A DNA stretch of 12,246 bases from CAYYWV01 sp964475385 (GTDB lineage Bacteria; Pseudomonadota; Alphaproteobacteria; JAAXGF01). The notes under the pieces are model-generated. The model was not told where the DNA came from, did not search any database, and was given only the letters and a program-made list of their open reading frames with translations. The translations under genes were made by a program, and so were the position numbers. Below, piece after piece: positions 7,515-12,246 of the stretch (position 1 is the stretch's first letter; the number at the start of each line of letters is the position of its first letter). The stretch is taken from contig CAYYWV010000074.1 of assembly GCA_964475385.1 (NCBI GenBank), forward strand, positions 1 to 12,246. Reading direction: 5' to 3'.

Positions 7515-7543
7515 AACCTAGCACAGGGATGCGCTCAACGCAA
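7515..7543 (-). promoter_or_regulatory. Predicted ftsK promoter
   Basis: On the minus strand TTGCGT (7543-7538), 17 bases, then TAGGTT (7520-7515), preceded by GTGC. The -10 resembles that of the amidase promoter (GCTAGGCT there, GCTAGGTT here), suggesting a shared promoter style. Transcription would start near 7508, giving a leader of about 60 bases. The start of that leader can fold into a 5-bp stem with a 4-base loop (7499-7512). It lies in the 146-base gap between the amidase stop and ftsK. Confidence 0.45.
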
Positions 7544-7591
7544 AAAAGTCATTCCCGAACAGAGCTTAGGAAGCGGCGCTTGGGAAAACGG

Positions 7592-9004
7592 TTAACCCTT
7601 TTCGGCGAGCCCGCCGGGAAGACGGACAGGCCGCGGCTTCGGGATCGGGCCGAGCGCGTCCTCGACCGCGCGGGCCAGCCGCAGAAGCGCCGCTTCGCGG
7701 CCGGGGCGCGCCATCAGCATCAGCCCCACCGGCAGGCCCTCGCCGTCGTCGCCGCAAGGCAGCGTGATCGCGCACAGCCCGAGGACGTTGGCGAGAAAAG
7801 TGTGGCGCAGCGAGGCCATGTTGGCGCGGTCGTAGGCCGCGTCGTCGCCGACCAGATCGGTGATCGGCGGCGGCGAGATGGGCGCGGTGGGAAGCGCGAC
7901 GGCGTCTGCGCCGGCAAGGCGCGCGCGCAGCCGCCGGGCGCAGGCGGCGAGGCCGCGGCGCAACCGCTCGGCGTCCAGCGCCTTGACCTCGGCGCCCTGG
8001 CGGAAGCGCCTGAGCACATTGTGGTAGAGCCGATAGGACTGGGCCTCGATCAGGTCGCGCCACTCGGCGTAGGCCTCGATCGCGCCGAGCGAACCGTGCC
8101 GGGCGTTGAGAGCGTAAACCTCGTCGAGCTCGGCGACCTCTTCGCGCTCAACGAGCGCGCCCGCGCGCGCCAGCGCCTCGAGCGCGCGCTCGGCCGCCGC
8201 CGCGACCCCGGGCTCGACATCGCCGTGGGCGAGGGTCTCGGGCCAGATCAGCCGCCGGCCTTTGAGGCTCGCGCCTTCGAGGTCGGGCATGCGCCGCGCC
8301 GCCATTACGGCGAACAGGGCCGCGGCGTCGGCCACGTCGCGGGTGAGCGGGCCGATGCTGTCGAGCCCGGGGGCGAGCGGCACCACGCCGTCGAGCGGCA
8401 GCGCCCCATAGGTGGGCTTGAGGCCGACGAGCCCGTTCCACGCCGCCGGAATCCGGACCGAGCCGCCGGTATCGGTGCCGACCGCGGCGGCGGCGAGCCC
8501 GCAGGCGACCGAGACCGCCGCGCCCGAGGACGAGCCGCCGGGCACCCGGGCGGCGCGGGCGTCGAAAGGATTGGGGGGCGTGCCCGTGTGCGGGTTGATG
8601 GCGAGGCCCGAGAAGGCGAACTCGGTGAGGTTGGTCTTGCCGAGGCAGACCAGCCCGGCGCGAGACGCCCGCGCGAGCACGGCCGCATCGCGCGCGGGCA
8701 CCCGATCGGCGAGCAGCGGCGTCGCCGCCGTGGTCGCGACGCCGGCGGTGTCGAACAGGTCTTTCCACGAGATCGGCACCCCGTCGAGCGGGCTGCGCGC
8801 AAGCCCGGCGCGGATGCGCGCGCGGGCGGCGGCCGCCTCGGCGAGCGCGCGCTCGCGGGTCGTGCGAAGATAGATCTCGCGATCGGGGTCGGCGGCCTCG
8901 ATCCGGTCGAGAAAGCGCTCGGCGAGCGCCACCGGGTCGATCCGCCCGGCCGCGATCTCACCGCCGAGCGCGAGCGCCGTCATCTCGTGCCAGTCCGACG
9001 CCAT
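7592..9004 (-). CDS. Amidase-signature family hydrolase (GatA-like), substrate unknown
   Basis: The 470-residue product (ATG at 9002-9004) has the Ser-cisSer-Lys triad of amidase-signature enzymes. The Lys is in GVPISWKDLFD (Lys81), the cis-Ser in the Gly/Ser-rich GGSSSGAAVSVA (Ser158), and the nucleophile in TDTGGSVRIPAAWNGLVGLKPT (Ser182). The cis-Ser to nucleophile distance of 24 residues matches the family. These enzymes hydrolyse amide bonds in the cytoplasm. Neighbours do not reveal the substrate, and without gatB/gatC beside it a tRNA-amidotransferase role is unlikely, although GatA is a close relative. The frame stays open 23 codons upstream, but the ATG at 9004 begins the recognisable helix and follows a promoter placed for a leaderless mRNA. 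No Shine-Dalgarno is seen. It is divergent from arsR and 146 bases upstream of ftsK, which probably has its own promoter. Confidence 0.88.
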   Translation of the reverse strand: MASDWHEMTALALGGEIAAGRIDPVALAERFLDRIEAADPDREIYLRTTRERALAEAAAARARIRAGLARSPLDGVPISWKDLFDTAGVATTAATPLLADRVPARDAAVLARASRAGLVCLGKTNLTEFAFSGLAINPHTGTPPNPFDARAARVPGGSSSGAAVSVACGLAAAAVGTDTGGSVRIPAAWNGLVGLKPTYGALPLDGVVPLAPGLDSIGPLTRDVADAAALFAVMAARRMPDLEGASLKGRRLIWPETLAHGDVEPGVAAAAERALEALARAGALVEREEVAELDEVYALNARHGSLGAIEAYAEWRDLIEAQSYRLYHNVLRRFRQGAEVKALDAERLRRGLAACARRLRARLAGADAVALPTAPISPPPITDLVGDDAAYDRANMASLRHTFLANVLGLCAITLPCGDDGEGLPVGLMLMARPGREAALLRLARAVEDALGPIPKPRPVRLPGGLAEKG

Positions 9005-9011
9005 GGGCTTT

Positions 9012-9040
9012 AGCCTAGCGGCGCTCTCGGCGCCGGGCAA
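9012..9040 (-). promoter_or_regulatory. Predicted amidase promoter, leaderless arrangement
   Basis: On the minus strand TTGCCC (9040-9035), 17 bases, TAGGCT (9017-9012), then seven bases (AAAGCCC) and the ATG at 9004. The spacing is identical to that of the puuD promoter, including the same -35 sequence. The transcript would start at or next to the start codon. Confidence 0.5.
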
Positions 9041-9093
9041 TCGTCGCGCGCGCCTCTTCGCCCCGACGCGCAATCCCGCGACCGTTGATTTCG

Positions 9094-9111
9094 CTTGCCT
9101 GCGCAGGCGAG
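9094..9111. promoter_or_regulatory. Palindrome over the ars -35 box
   Basis: GCCTGCGCAGGC (9097-9108) is a perfect 12-base palindrome. It extends to 18 bases (9094-9111) with one mismatched pair. It covers the -35 box of the arsR promoter and the start of its spacer. It may be a second repressor site or part of a longer control region. Confidence 0.35.
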
Positions 9112-9123
9112 GCCAGTCATAAT
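9095..9123 (+). promoter_or_regulatory. Predicted arsR-arsM-ubiH promoter
   Basis: TTGCCT (9095-9100), 17 bases, then CATAAT (9118-9123), five of six matches to the -10 consensus, in an AT-rich island (about 9118-9165) that contrasts sharply with its surroundings. Six bases later comes ATG at 9130, so the transcript would begin at or very near that codon. The -10 box is the left arm of an inverted repeat, as expected for ArsR-repressed promoters. Confidence 0.6.
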
Positions 9124-9132
9124 TGCATTATG
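9118..9132. promoter_or_regulatory. Inverted repeat, candidate ArsR operator
   Basis: CATAAT and ATTATG are perfect 6-base inverted arms separated by TGC. The left arm is the -10 box and the right arm contains the ATG at 9130, so a bound dimer would block both RNA polymerase and the likely start. ArsR/SmtB repressors bind such dyads overlapping their own promoters. Assignment to ArsR is inferred from position. Confidence 0.5.
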
Positions 9133-9591
9133 ACGCAAATATACAAACAAGAGCGACCATACATGCAAAACCCGCGCGCCCCAGAGGGCGGGCGCGCGCA
9201 GGAAGATAGCGGGCCGTCGCGCGCGCCCTGCTGCGACGAGATCCGCGGGGTCATGGCGGTGCCTTTCTTCAAGGCGCTGTGCGACCCCAACCGGGTCGCC
9301 ATTCTCGCCCATCTCGCCGCCGACGGCGCGCCGCGGACGGTCAGCGATGTCGCCGCCCGGCTGCCGATCGACGTCTCGGTGGTCTCGCGCCATCTCTCCA
9401 TGCTGCGGAACGCCGGCATTCTGACCGCCGAGCGGCGCGGCAAGGCGGTCTACTACGCGGTCCATTACGCGGCGCTCGCCGGCACCTTGCGCGCGATGGC
9501 CGAGACCATCGAGGCCTGCTGTCCCCCCGAGGCCGCCGCCGGCGCGCCAGCCGCCGCGCGGCCAACCACGAAGGAGATCCCCTGTGGGTGA
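9130..9591 (+). CDS. arsR: ArsR/SmtB family arsenical-responsive repressor
   Basis: A 153-residue winged-helix repressor, expected to sit on its own promoter and leave when a trivalent arsenical binds cysteines. The DNA-binding part runs from PFFKALCDPNRVAIL (about 45-59) through the helix-turn-helix TVSDVAARLPIDVSVVSRHLSMLRNAGIL (about 70-98) to the wing ERRGKAVYYAV (about 101-111). Cysteines are Cys34-Cys35 (APCCDE), Cys51 (ALCDP) and Cys130-Cys131 (EACCPPE). The ELCVC-type site of E. coli ArsR in the DNA-binding helix is absent, so the sensor is one or both vicinal pairs. I chose the ATG at 9130 because its promoter places it as leaderless, like three other genes here. The alternative is ATG 9163, with a poor AAGAG nine bases upstream; the 11 residues between carry no conserved feature. 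Its stop overlaps the arsM start by 8 bases. Confidence 0.88.
   Translation: MTQIYKQERPYMQNPRAPEGGRAQEDSGPSRAPCCDEIRGVMAVPFFKALCDPNRVAILAHLAADGAPRTVSDVAARLPIDVSVVSRHLSMLRNAGILTAERRGKAVYYAVHYAALAGTLRAMAETIEACCPPEAAAGAPAAARPTTKEIPCG
9571..9576 (+). promoter_or_regulatory. Shine-Dalgarno site fixing the arsM GTG start
   Basis: AAGGAG lies seven bases before the GTG at 9584, inside the end of arsR. It is the strongest ribosome site in the window and supports the 8-base arsR/arsM overlap as the true start. Confidence 0.8.
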
Positions 9592-10420
9592 CGAAAAGAA
9601 GATCCGCGAGGAGGTTTCGGCCTTCTACGCCGAGGCGGTCCGGCGCAAGGCCTCCTGTTGCGGGGCGCCCGCGAACGCGGGCGAGATCGCCGCGCTCGCC
9701 GGCTACCGGCCGGACGACCTTGCGGGGCTGCCCGAGGGCGTCGCGGACAGCGCCTTCGGCTGCGGCAACCCGCTCGCCTTCGGCGAGGTGGGGCCGGGCG
9801 AGGTGGTGCTCGATCTCGGCTGCGGCGCGGGGCTGGACCTTCTCATTGCGGCCCGCAAGGTGGGGTCCGAGGGCCGCGTGATCGGCGTCGACATGACCGA
9901 TGCGATGCTCGAGCGCGCCCGCGCCAATGCCGCCGCCGCAGGGCTCGCCAATATCGATCTCCGCAAGGGGTTGATCGAGGAACTGCCGGTCGAGAGCGGC
10001 TCGGTCGACTGGGTGGTCTCGAACTGCGTGATCAACCTTTCGCCCGACAAGCCGAAGGTGTTCGCGGAAATCGCTCGGGCGCTCAAGCCGGGCGGGCGGA
10101 TGCTGGTCTCCGACATCGTGGTCGAGGCCCTTCCCGACTGGGTGCGCGCGGACAAGGCGTTGTACACGGCCTGCGTCGCCGGCGCGATCAGCGAGGCCGA
10201 GTACGCCGCCGGCTTGCGCGCCGCCGGGCTCGAAGCGGTCGAGGTCCGCGACCGGATGGTCTACGACGCCGCCGAGATCGAGGCCCTCTACGAGGACGAG
10301 CTTCCCGACGCCACAGGCCCGGAGGCTGAGGCCGCGCGCGAAGCCCTTCGCCGCGCCGCCCGCGAGATCGCCGGCAAGGTCTGGAGCGCCCTGTTCCATG
10401 CCCGCAAGCCGGCCGCTTGA
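9584..10420 (+). CDS. arsM: Arsenite S-adenosylmethionine methyltransferase
   Basis: This 278-residue cytosolic enzyme would transfer methyl groups from SAM to As(III), giving mono-, di- and possibly volatile trimethylarsenicals. The SAM fold shows VVLDLGCGAGLDLL (74-87, motif I), GVDMTDAMLERA (101-112), and the post-motif LKPGGRMLVSDIV. Cysteines diagnostic of ArsM are all present: Cys25-Cys26 (KASCCG), Cys60 (FGCGNP), Cys148 (SNCVINLSPDKPKVF) and Cys197 (YTACVAGAIS). These match the As(III)-binding and redox cysteines known from algal and bacterial ArsM, so an active enzyme is expected and a UbiE-type assignment is unlikely. Length matches bacterial ArsM. The start is GTG at 9584 with AAGGAG seven bases upstream, inside the arsR stop, so the two are translationally coupled. 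No arsenite pump, arsenate reductase or arsI/arsP is in the window. ubiH follows 22 bases after the stop. Confidence 0.93.
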   Translation: MGDEKKIREEVSAFYAEAVRRKASCCGAPANAGEIAALAGYRPDDLAGLPEGVADSAFGCGNPLAFGEVGPGEVVLDLGCGAGLDLLIAARKVGSEGRVIGVDMTDAMLERARANAAAAGLANIDLRKGLIEELPVESGSVDWVVSNCVINLSPDKPKVFAEIARALKPGGRMLVSDIVVEALPDWVRADKALYTACVAGAISEAEYAAGLRAAGLEAVEVRDRMVYDAAEIEALYEDELPDATGPEAEAAREALRRAAREIAGKVWSALFHARKPAA

Positions 10421-10442
10421 GCGCGCCGCGGGGACGGGCGGG

Positions 10443-11663
10443 ATGGGCGAGACCATCGAGGCCGAGGTTCTGATCGTCGGCGGCGGCATGGTCGGGCTCG
10501 CGCTCGGCTGCACGCTCGCGGGCGCAGGGGTCGAGGTCGCGGTGATCGACCGCGCCGATCCTGCGGCCCAGACCGACGCCGCTTTCGACGGCCGGGTCTC
10601 GGCCATCGCCTATGGCTCGCGCCGCGCGCTCGACGCCGCCGGGCTGTGGCGAGGCGTGGCGAAGAACGCCCAGCCGATCCTCGAGATCCGGGTCTCGGAC
10701 GGGGACTCGCCCCTGTTCCTCCACTACGACCACCGCGAGCTGGGCGACGAGCCTCTCGGCCATATGGTCGAGAACCGGCATATGCGGATCAACCTGCTCG
10801 CCGAGGCGCGGTCCCGCGCCGGTCGTCTGCGCCTCATCGCGCCGGCCGCGCTAACTTCGCTCGAGCGCGGGCTCGCGGGCGTGCGCGCCCGGCTCGCCGA
10901 CGGCCGCGCGGTGCGCGCCCGGCTGGCGGTGGCCGCCGACGGCCGCGCTTCGGCGGTTCGCCGCGAGGCCGGAATCGCGGCCGTCTCCTGGCGTTATCCC
11001 CAGACCGGGATCGTCTGCACCGTGGCCCACGAGCGGCCGCACCGCGGGATCGCGCACGAACGCTTCCTTCCCGCCGGCCCCTTCGCCATCCTGCCGATGA
11101 CCGGCAACCGCTCGTCGCTGGTTTGGACCGAGCGCGCCGATCTCGCGCCCGCCATCCTGGCCCTCGACGACGAGGCGTTCGGCTTCGAGACGGCGCGCCG
11201 CTTCGGCGATTTCCTCGGCGCGCTCGAGGTCGTCGGGCCGCGCTGGCGCTACCCGCTCGGGCTTCTGCTCGCCGAGCGCTACGTCGACGAGCGGCTCGCC
11301 CTGGTCGGCGACGCGGCGCACGCCATTCACCCGATCGCGGGCCAGGGCCTGAACCTGGGGCTGCGCGACGTCGCCGCCCTCGCCGAGGTGATCGTGGACG
11401 CCCGCCGCCTCGGCCTCGACGTCGGCGCGGATGACGTCCTCGCCCGCTACCAGCGCTGGCGGCGGTTCGACGCGCTCGCGCTCGCCGCGGTGACCGACGG
11501 GCTCAACCGCCTGTTCTCGAACGATCTCCCGCCGGTCAAGCTGGTCCGCGATCTCGGGCTCGCCGCGGTCAACCGCGCGGCCCCGCTCAAGCGGTTGTTC
11601 ATGCGCCACGCGATGGGAACGGTGGGAACGCTCCCCCGCCTCGTGCGCGGGCTGCCTTTATAG
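10443..11663 (+). CDS. ubiH: UbiH/UbiF/UbiL-family FAD-dependent ubiquinone-biosynthesis hydroxylase
   Basis: A 406-residue class A flavoprotein monooxygenase that would hydroxylate the ring of a ubiquinone precursor at the membrane. It has all three fingerprints: dinucleotide-binding VLIVGGGMVGLALG (9-22), the DG motif VAADGRASAVRR (163-174) and the GD motif LALVGDAAHAIHPIAGQGLNLGLRDV (285-310). The C-terminal part (YQRWRRFDALALAAVTDGLNRLFSND) is typical of UbiH/UbiF/COQ6. Which ring position it modifies cannot be told from sequence; alphaproteobacteria use UbiH, UbiF or UbiL variants in different combinations. The frame is open from 10398 inside arsM, but the ATG at 10443 places the beta-strand before GGGMVG at the usual distance. 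The gap to arsM is 22 bases with no recognisable promoter, so it is probably co-transcribed with arsR-arsM. It ends 12 bases from the convergent DUF971 gene. Confidence 0.88.
   Translation: MGETIEAEVLIVGGGMVGLALGCTLAGAGVEVAVIDRADPAAQTDAAFDGRVSAIAYGSRRALDAAGLWRGVAKNAQPILEIRVSDGDSPLFLHYDHRELGDEPLGHMVENRHMRINLLAEARSRAGRLRLIAPAALTSLERGLAGVRARLADGRAVRARLAVAADGRASAVRREAGIAAVSWRYPQTGIVCTVAHERPHRGIAHERFLPAGPFAILPMTGNRSSLVWTERADLAPAILALDDEAFGFETARRFGDFLGALEVVGPRWRYPLGLLLAERYVDERLALVGDAAHAIHPIAGQGLNLGLRDVAALAEVIVDARRLGLDVGADDVLARYQRWRRFDALALAAVTDGLNRLFSNDLPPVKLVRDLGLAAVNRAAPLKRLFMRHAMGTVGTLPRLVRGLPL
10881..10948 (+). repeat. Two short interleaved direct repeats inside ubiH
   Basis: GTGCGCGCCCGGCT occurs at 10881 and again at 10911. 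GCCGACGGCCGCGC occurs at 10896 and again at 10935. Together they encode VRARLADGRA followed by VRARLAVAADGRA, the second copy carrying the conserved DG motif. This could be a small internal duplication or simply codon bias on a naturally repetitive segment. Confidence 0.45.
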
Positions 11664-11675
11664 CATAGGGCTCTC

Positions 11676-12050
11676 TTAAGGGTCGCGGCTGAGCCCGGCG
11701 GCGGCGAGCGCGTCGAGGTAGGCCTCCCAGCGCGCGTCCTGCTCGACCCCGAGCTCGTACAGGTAGTCCCAGGAGTAAATCCCGGTGTCGTGGAGATCGT
11801 CGAAGACGATGCGGATCGCGTAGTTGCCGACCGGCTCCACCGAAACGATCCCGACATGCCGCCGCCCGGCGACCAGCTTGCCCTGCCCGGGGCCGTGGCC
11901 TTGGACCTCGGCGGACGGGCTTTGGGTGCGCAGGTACTCGGCCGAAAAGGCGAAACTGCGGCCGTCGTCGAAGTCGACCTCGAGCCGCTTTTCGGCGCGC
12001 TTCAGCCGGATCTCGACCGGCCGGTGGGCGACCGCGAAGCGTTCGCTCAT
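11676..12050 (-). CDS. DUF971 (gamma-butyrobetaine hydroxylase N-terminal-like) domain protein
   Basis: This 124-residue soluble protein consists of a single DUF971 / GBBH-like N-terminal domain. Its signatures are LEVDFDDGRSFAFSAEYLRTQSPSAEVQGHGPGQ (about 23-56) and VGIVSVEPVGNYAIRIVFDDLHDTGIYSWDYLYEL (about 66-100). The same domain forms the N-terminal part of gamma-butyrobetaine dioxygenases, but the catalytic domain is absent here, so no hydroxylase activity is implied. The function of stand-alone members is unsettled. The cysteines that bind zinc in eukaryotic homologues are missing. The ATG at 12048-12050 lies 10 bases after the stop of the Trm112-like gene and has no clear Shine-Dalgarno, so coupling to that gene is likely. 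It converges on ubiH with only 12 bases between the stops. Confidence 0.87.
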   Translation of the reverse strand: MSERFAVAHRPVEIRLKRAEKRLEVDFDDGRSFAFSAEYLRTQSPSAEVQGHGPGQGKLVAGRRHVGIVSVEPVGNYAIRIVFDDLHDTGIYSWDYLYELGVEQDARWEAYLDALAAAGLSRDP

Positions 12051-12060
12051 GGCCGCGCGC

Positions 12061-12246
12061 TCACGAACCCGCCTCGTCGTCGAGACGGCGCGCCTCGTCG
12101 ACGAGCATGATCGGGATGCCGTCGCGGATCGGGTAAGCGAGGCCGGCCTGCTCGCTGATCAGCTCCTGGCGCTCGCGGTCGTAGCGCAGCGGTCCCTTGG
12201 TCAGCGGACAGACCAGGATTTCGAGCAGCTTGGGGTCGACCTCGGA
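12061..12246 (-). CDS. Trm112 family protein (YcaR/UPF0434-like), N-terminus cut by window edge
   Basis: The last 186 bases, read on the minus strand, encode 61 residues and a stop. They include VDPKLLEILVCPLTKGPLRY, then ISEQAGLAYPIRDGIPIMLVDEARRL, the classic small Trm112/YcaR fold. The start codon lies just outside the window; only a few residues should be missing, as the family is about 60-70 residues long. Eukaryotic and archaeal Trm112 bind and activate several methyltransferases, while the role of most bacterial members is unclear. The first zinc-type motif is CPLTKG, with a single Cys, so no complete zinc site is expected, as is usual in proteobacteria. It is the upstream partner of the DUF971 gene, and any promoter lies beyond the window. 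Confidence 0.88.
   Translation of the reverse strand, partial: SEVDPKLLEILVCPLTKGPLRYDRERQELISEQAGLAYPIRDGIPIMLVDEARRLDDEAGS

Noticed and set aside
7546..7591. Intrinsic terminator for the amidase (run of six T on the minus strand near 7542-7547)
   Set aside because: No stable GC-rich stem immediately precedes the T run on the minus strand.
5091..7595. 834-codon plus-strand open frame opposite ftsK
   Set aside because: The composition is typical of the complement of a GC-rich gene (Arg, His, Asp, Gly), with no recognisable motif. ftsK on the other strand is unambiguous.
7529..9013. 494-codon plus-strand open frame opposite the amidase
   Set aside because: Antisense shadow; the amidase triad on the minus strand is intact.
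9584..10420. UbiE-type ubiquinone C-methyltransferase instead of ArsM, given the ubiH neighbour
   Set aside because: The cysteines in CCG, FGCGNP, SNCVINLSP and ACVAGAIS are ArsM hallmarks not found in UbiE, and an ArsR regulator precedes it.
11668..11696. GGGCTC/GAGCCC pair between ubiH and DUF971 as a shared terminator
   Set aside because: The 17-base loop is large, no T tract follows on either strand, and half of it lies in the DUF971 coding sequence.

Overview
The window is a very GC-rich (roughly two thirds or more) stretch of bacterial chromosome. The gene content points to an alphaproteobacterium, probably of the Rhodospirillales or a neighbouring order. The pointers are ftsK followed by lolA, a UbiH/UbiL-type ubiquinone hydroxylase nearby, and a Trm112-like/DUF971 gene pair. 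Coding density is near complete: the largest gene-free gap is about 145 bases, so no stretch over 300 bases lacks a gene. I see no tRNA, rRNA, CRISPR array, insertion sequence or phage gene.

Layout from left to right. (1) 1-2140, minus strand: a polyamine-catabolism pair, puuD (gamma-glutamyl-GABA hydrolase) followed by an overlapping puuA (gamma-glutamylputrescine synthetase-type glutamine synthetase). (2) 2216-2998, plus strand: a membrane sterol desaturase/fatty acid hydroxylase family protein, divergent from puuD. (3) 2984-7445, minus strand: a cell-envelope and division operon, ftsK, lolA, then a MATE exporter whose end overlaps the end of the desaturase gene. (4) 7592-9004, minus strand: an amidase-signature hydrolase of unknown substrate. 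(5) 9130-11663, plus strand: arsR, arsM (arsenite methyltransferase) and ubiH, tightly packed so that the ubiquinone gene appears to be read from the arsenic-responsive promoter. (6) 11676-12246, minus strand: a DUF971 protein preceded by a Trm112-family protein cut by the window edge.

Two signals stand out beyond the gene list. First, four genes that begin transcription units (puuD, the desaturase, the amidase and arsR) share one start architecture: a TTG-type -35 box, exactly 17 bases, a recognisable -10 box, then 6 or 7 bases and the ATG. None has a convincing Shine-Dalgarno sequence in front of that ATG. This predicts leaderless mRNAs. Three other genes (ftsK, lolA, arsM) have good Shine-Dalgarno sequences. 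Second, the arsR promoter lies in an AT-rich island. A perfect 6-base-arm inverted repeat covers its -10 box and start codon, and a second palindrome covers its -35 box.

The arsR-arsM-ubiH unit is the most interesting functional grouping: a repressor with two vicinal cysteine pairs, a methyltransferase with the full set of ArsM cysteines, and a quinone monooxygenase, with no arsenic efflux pump or arsenate reductase in view. All functional assignments are read from motifs and recalled family knowledge. No database search was run.
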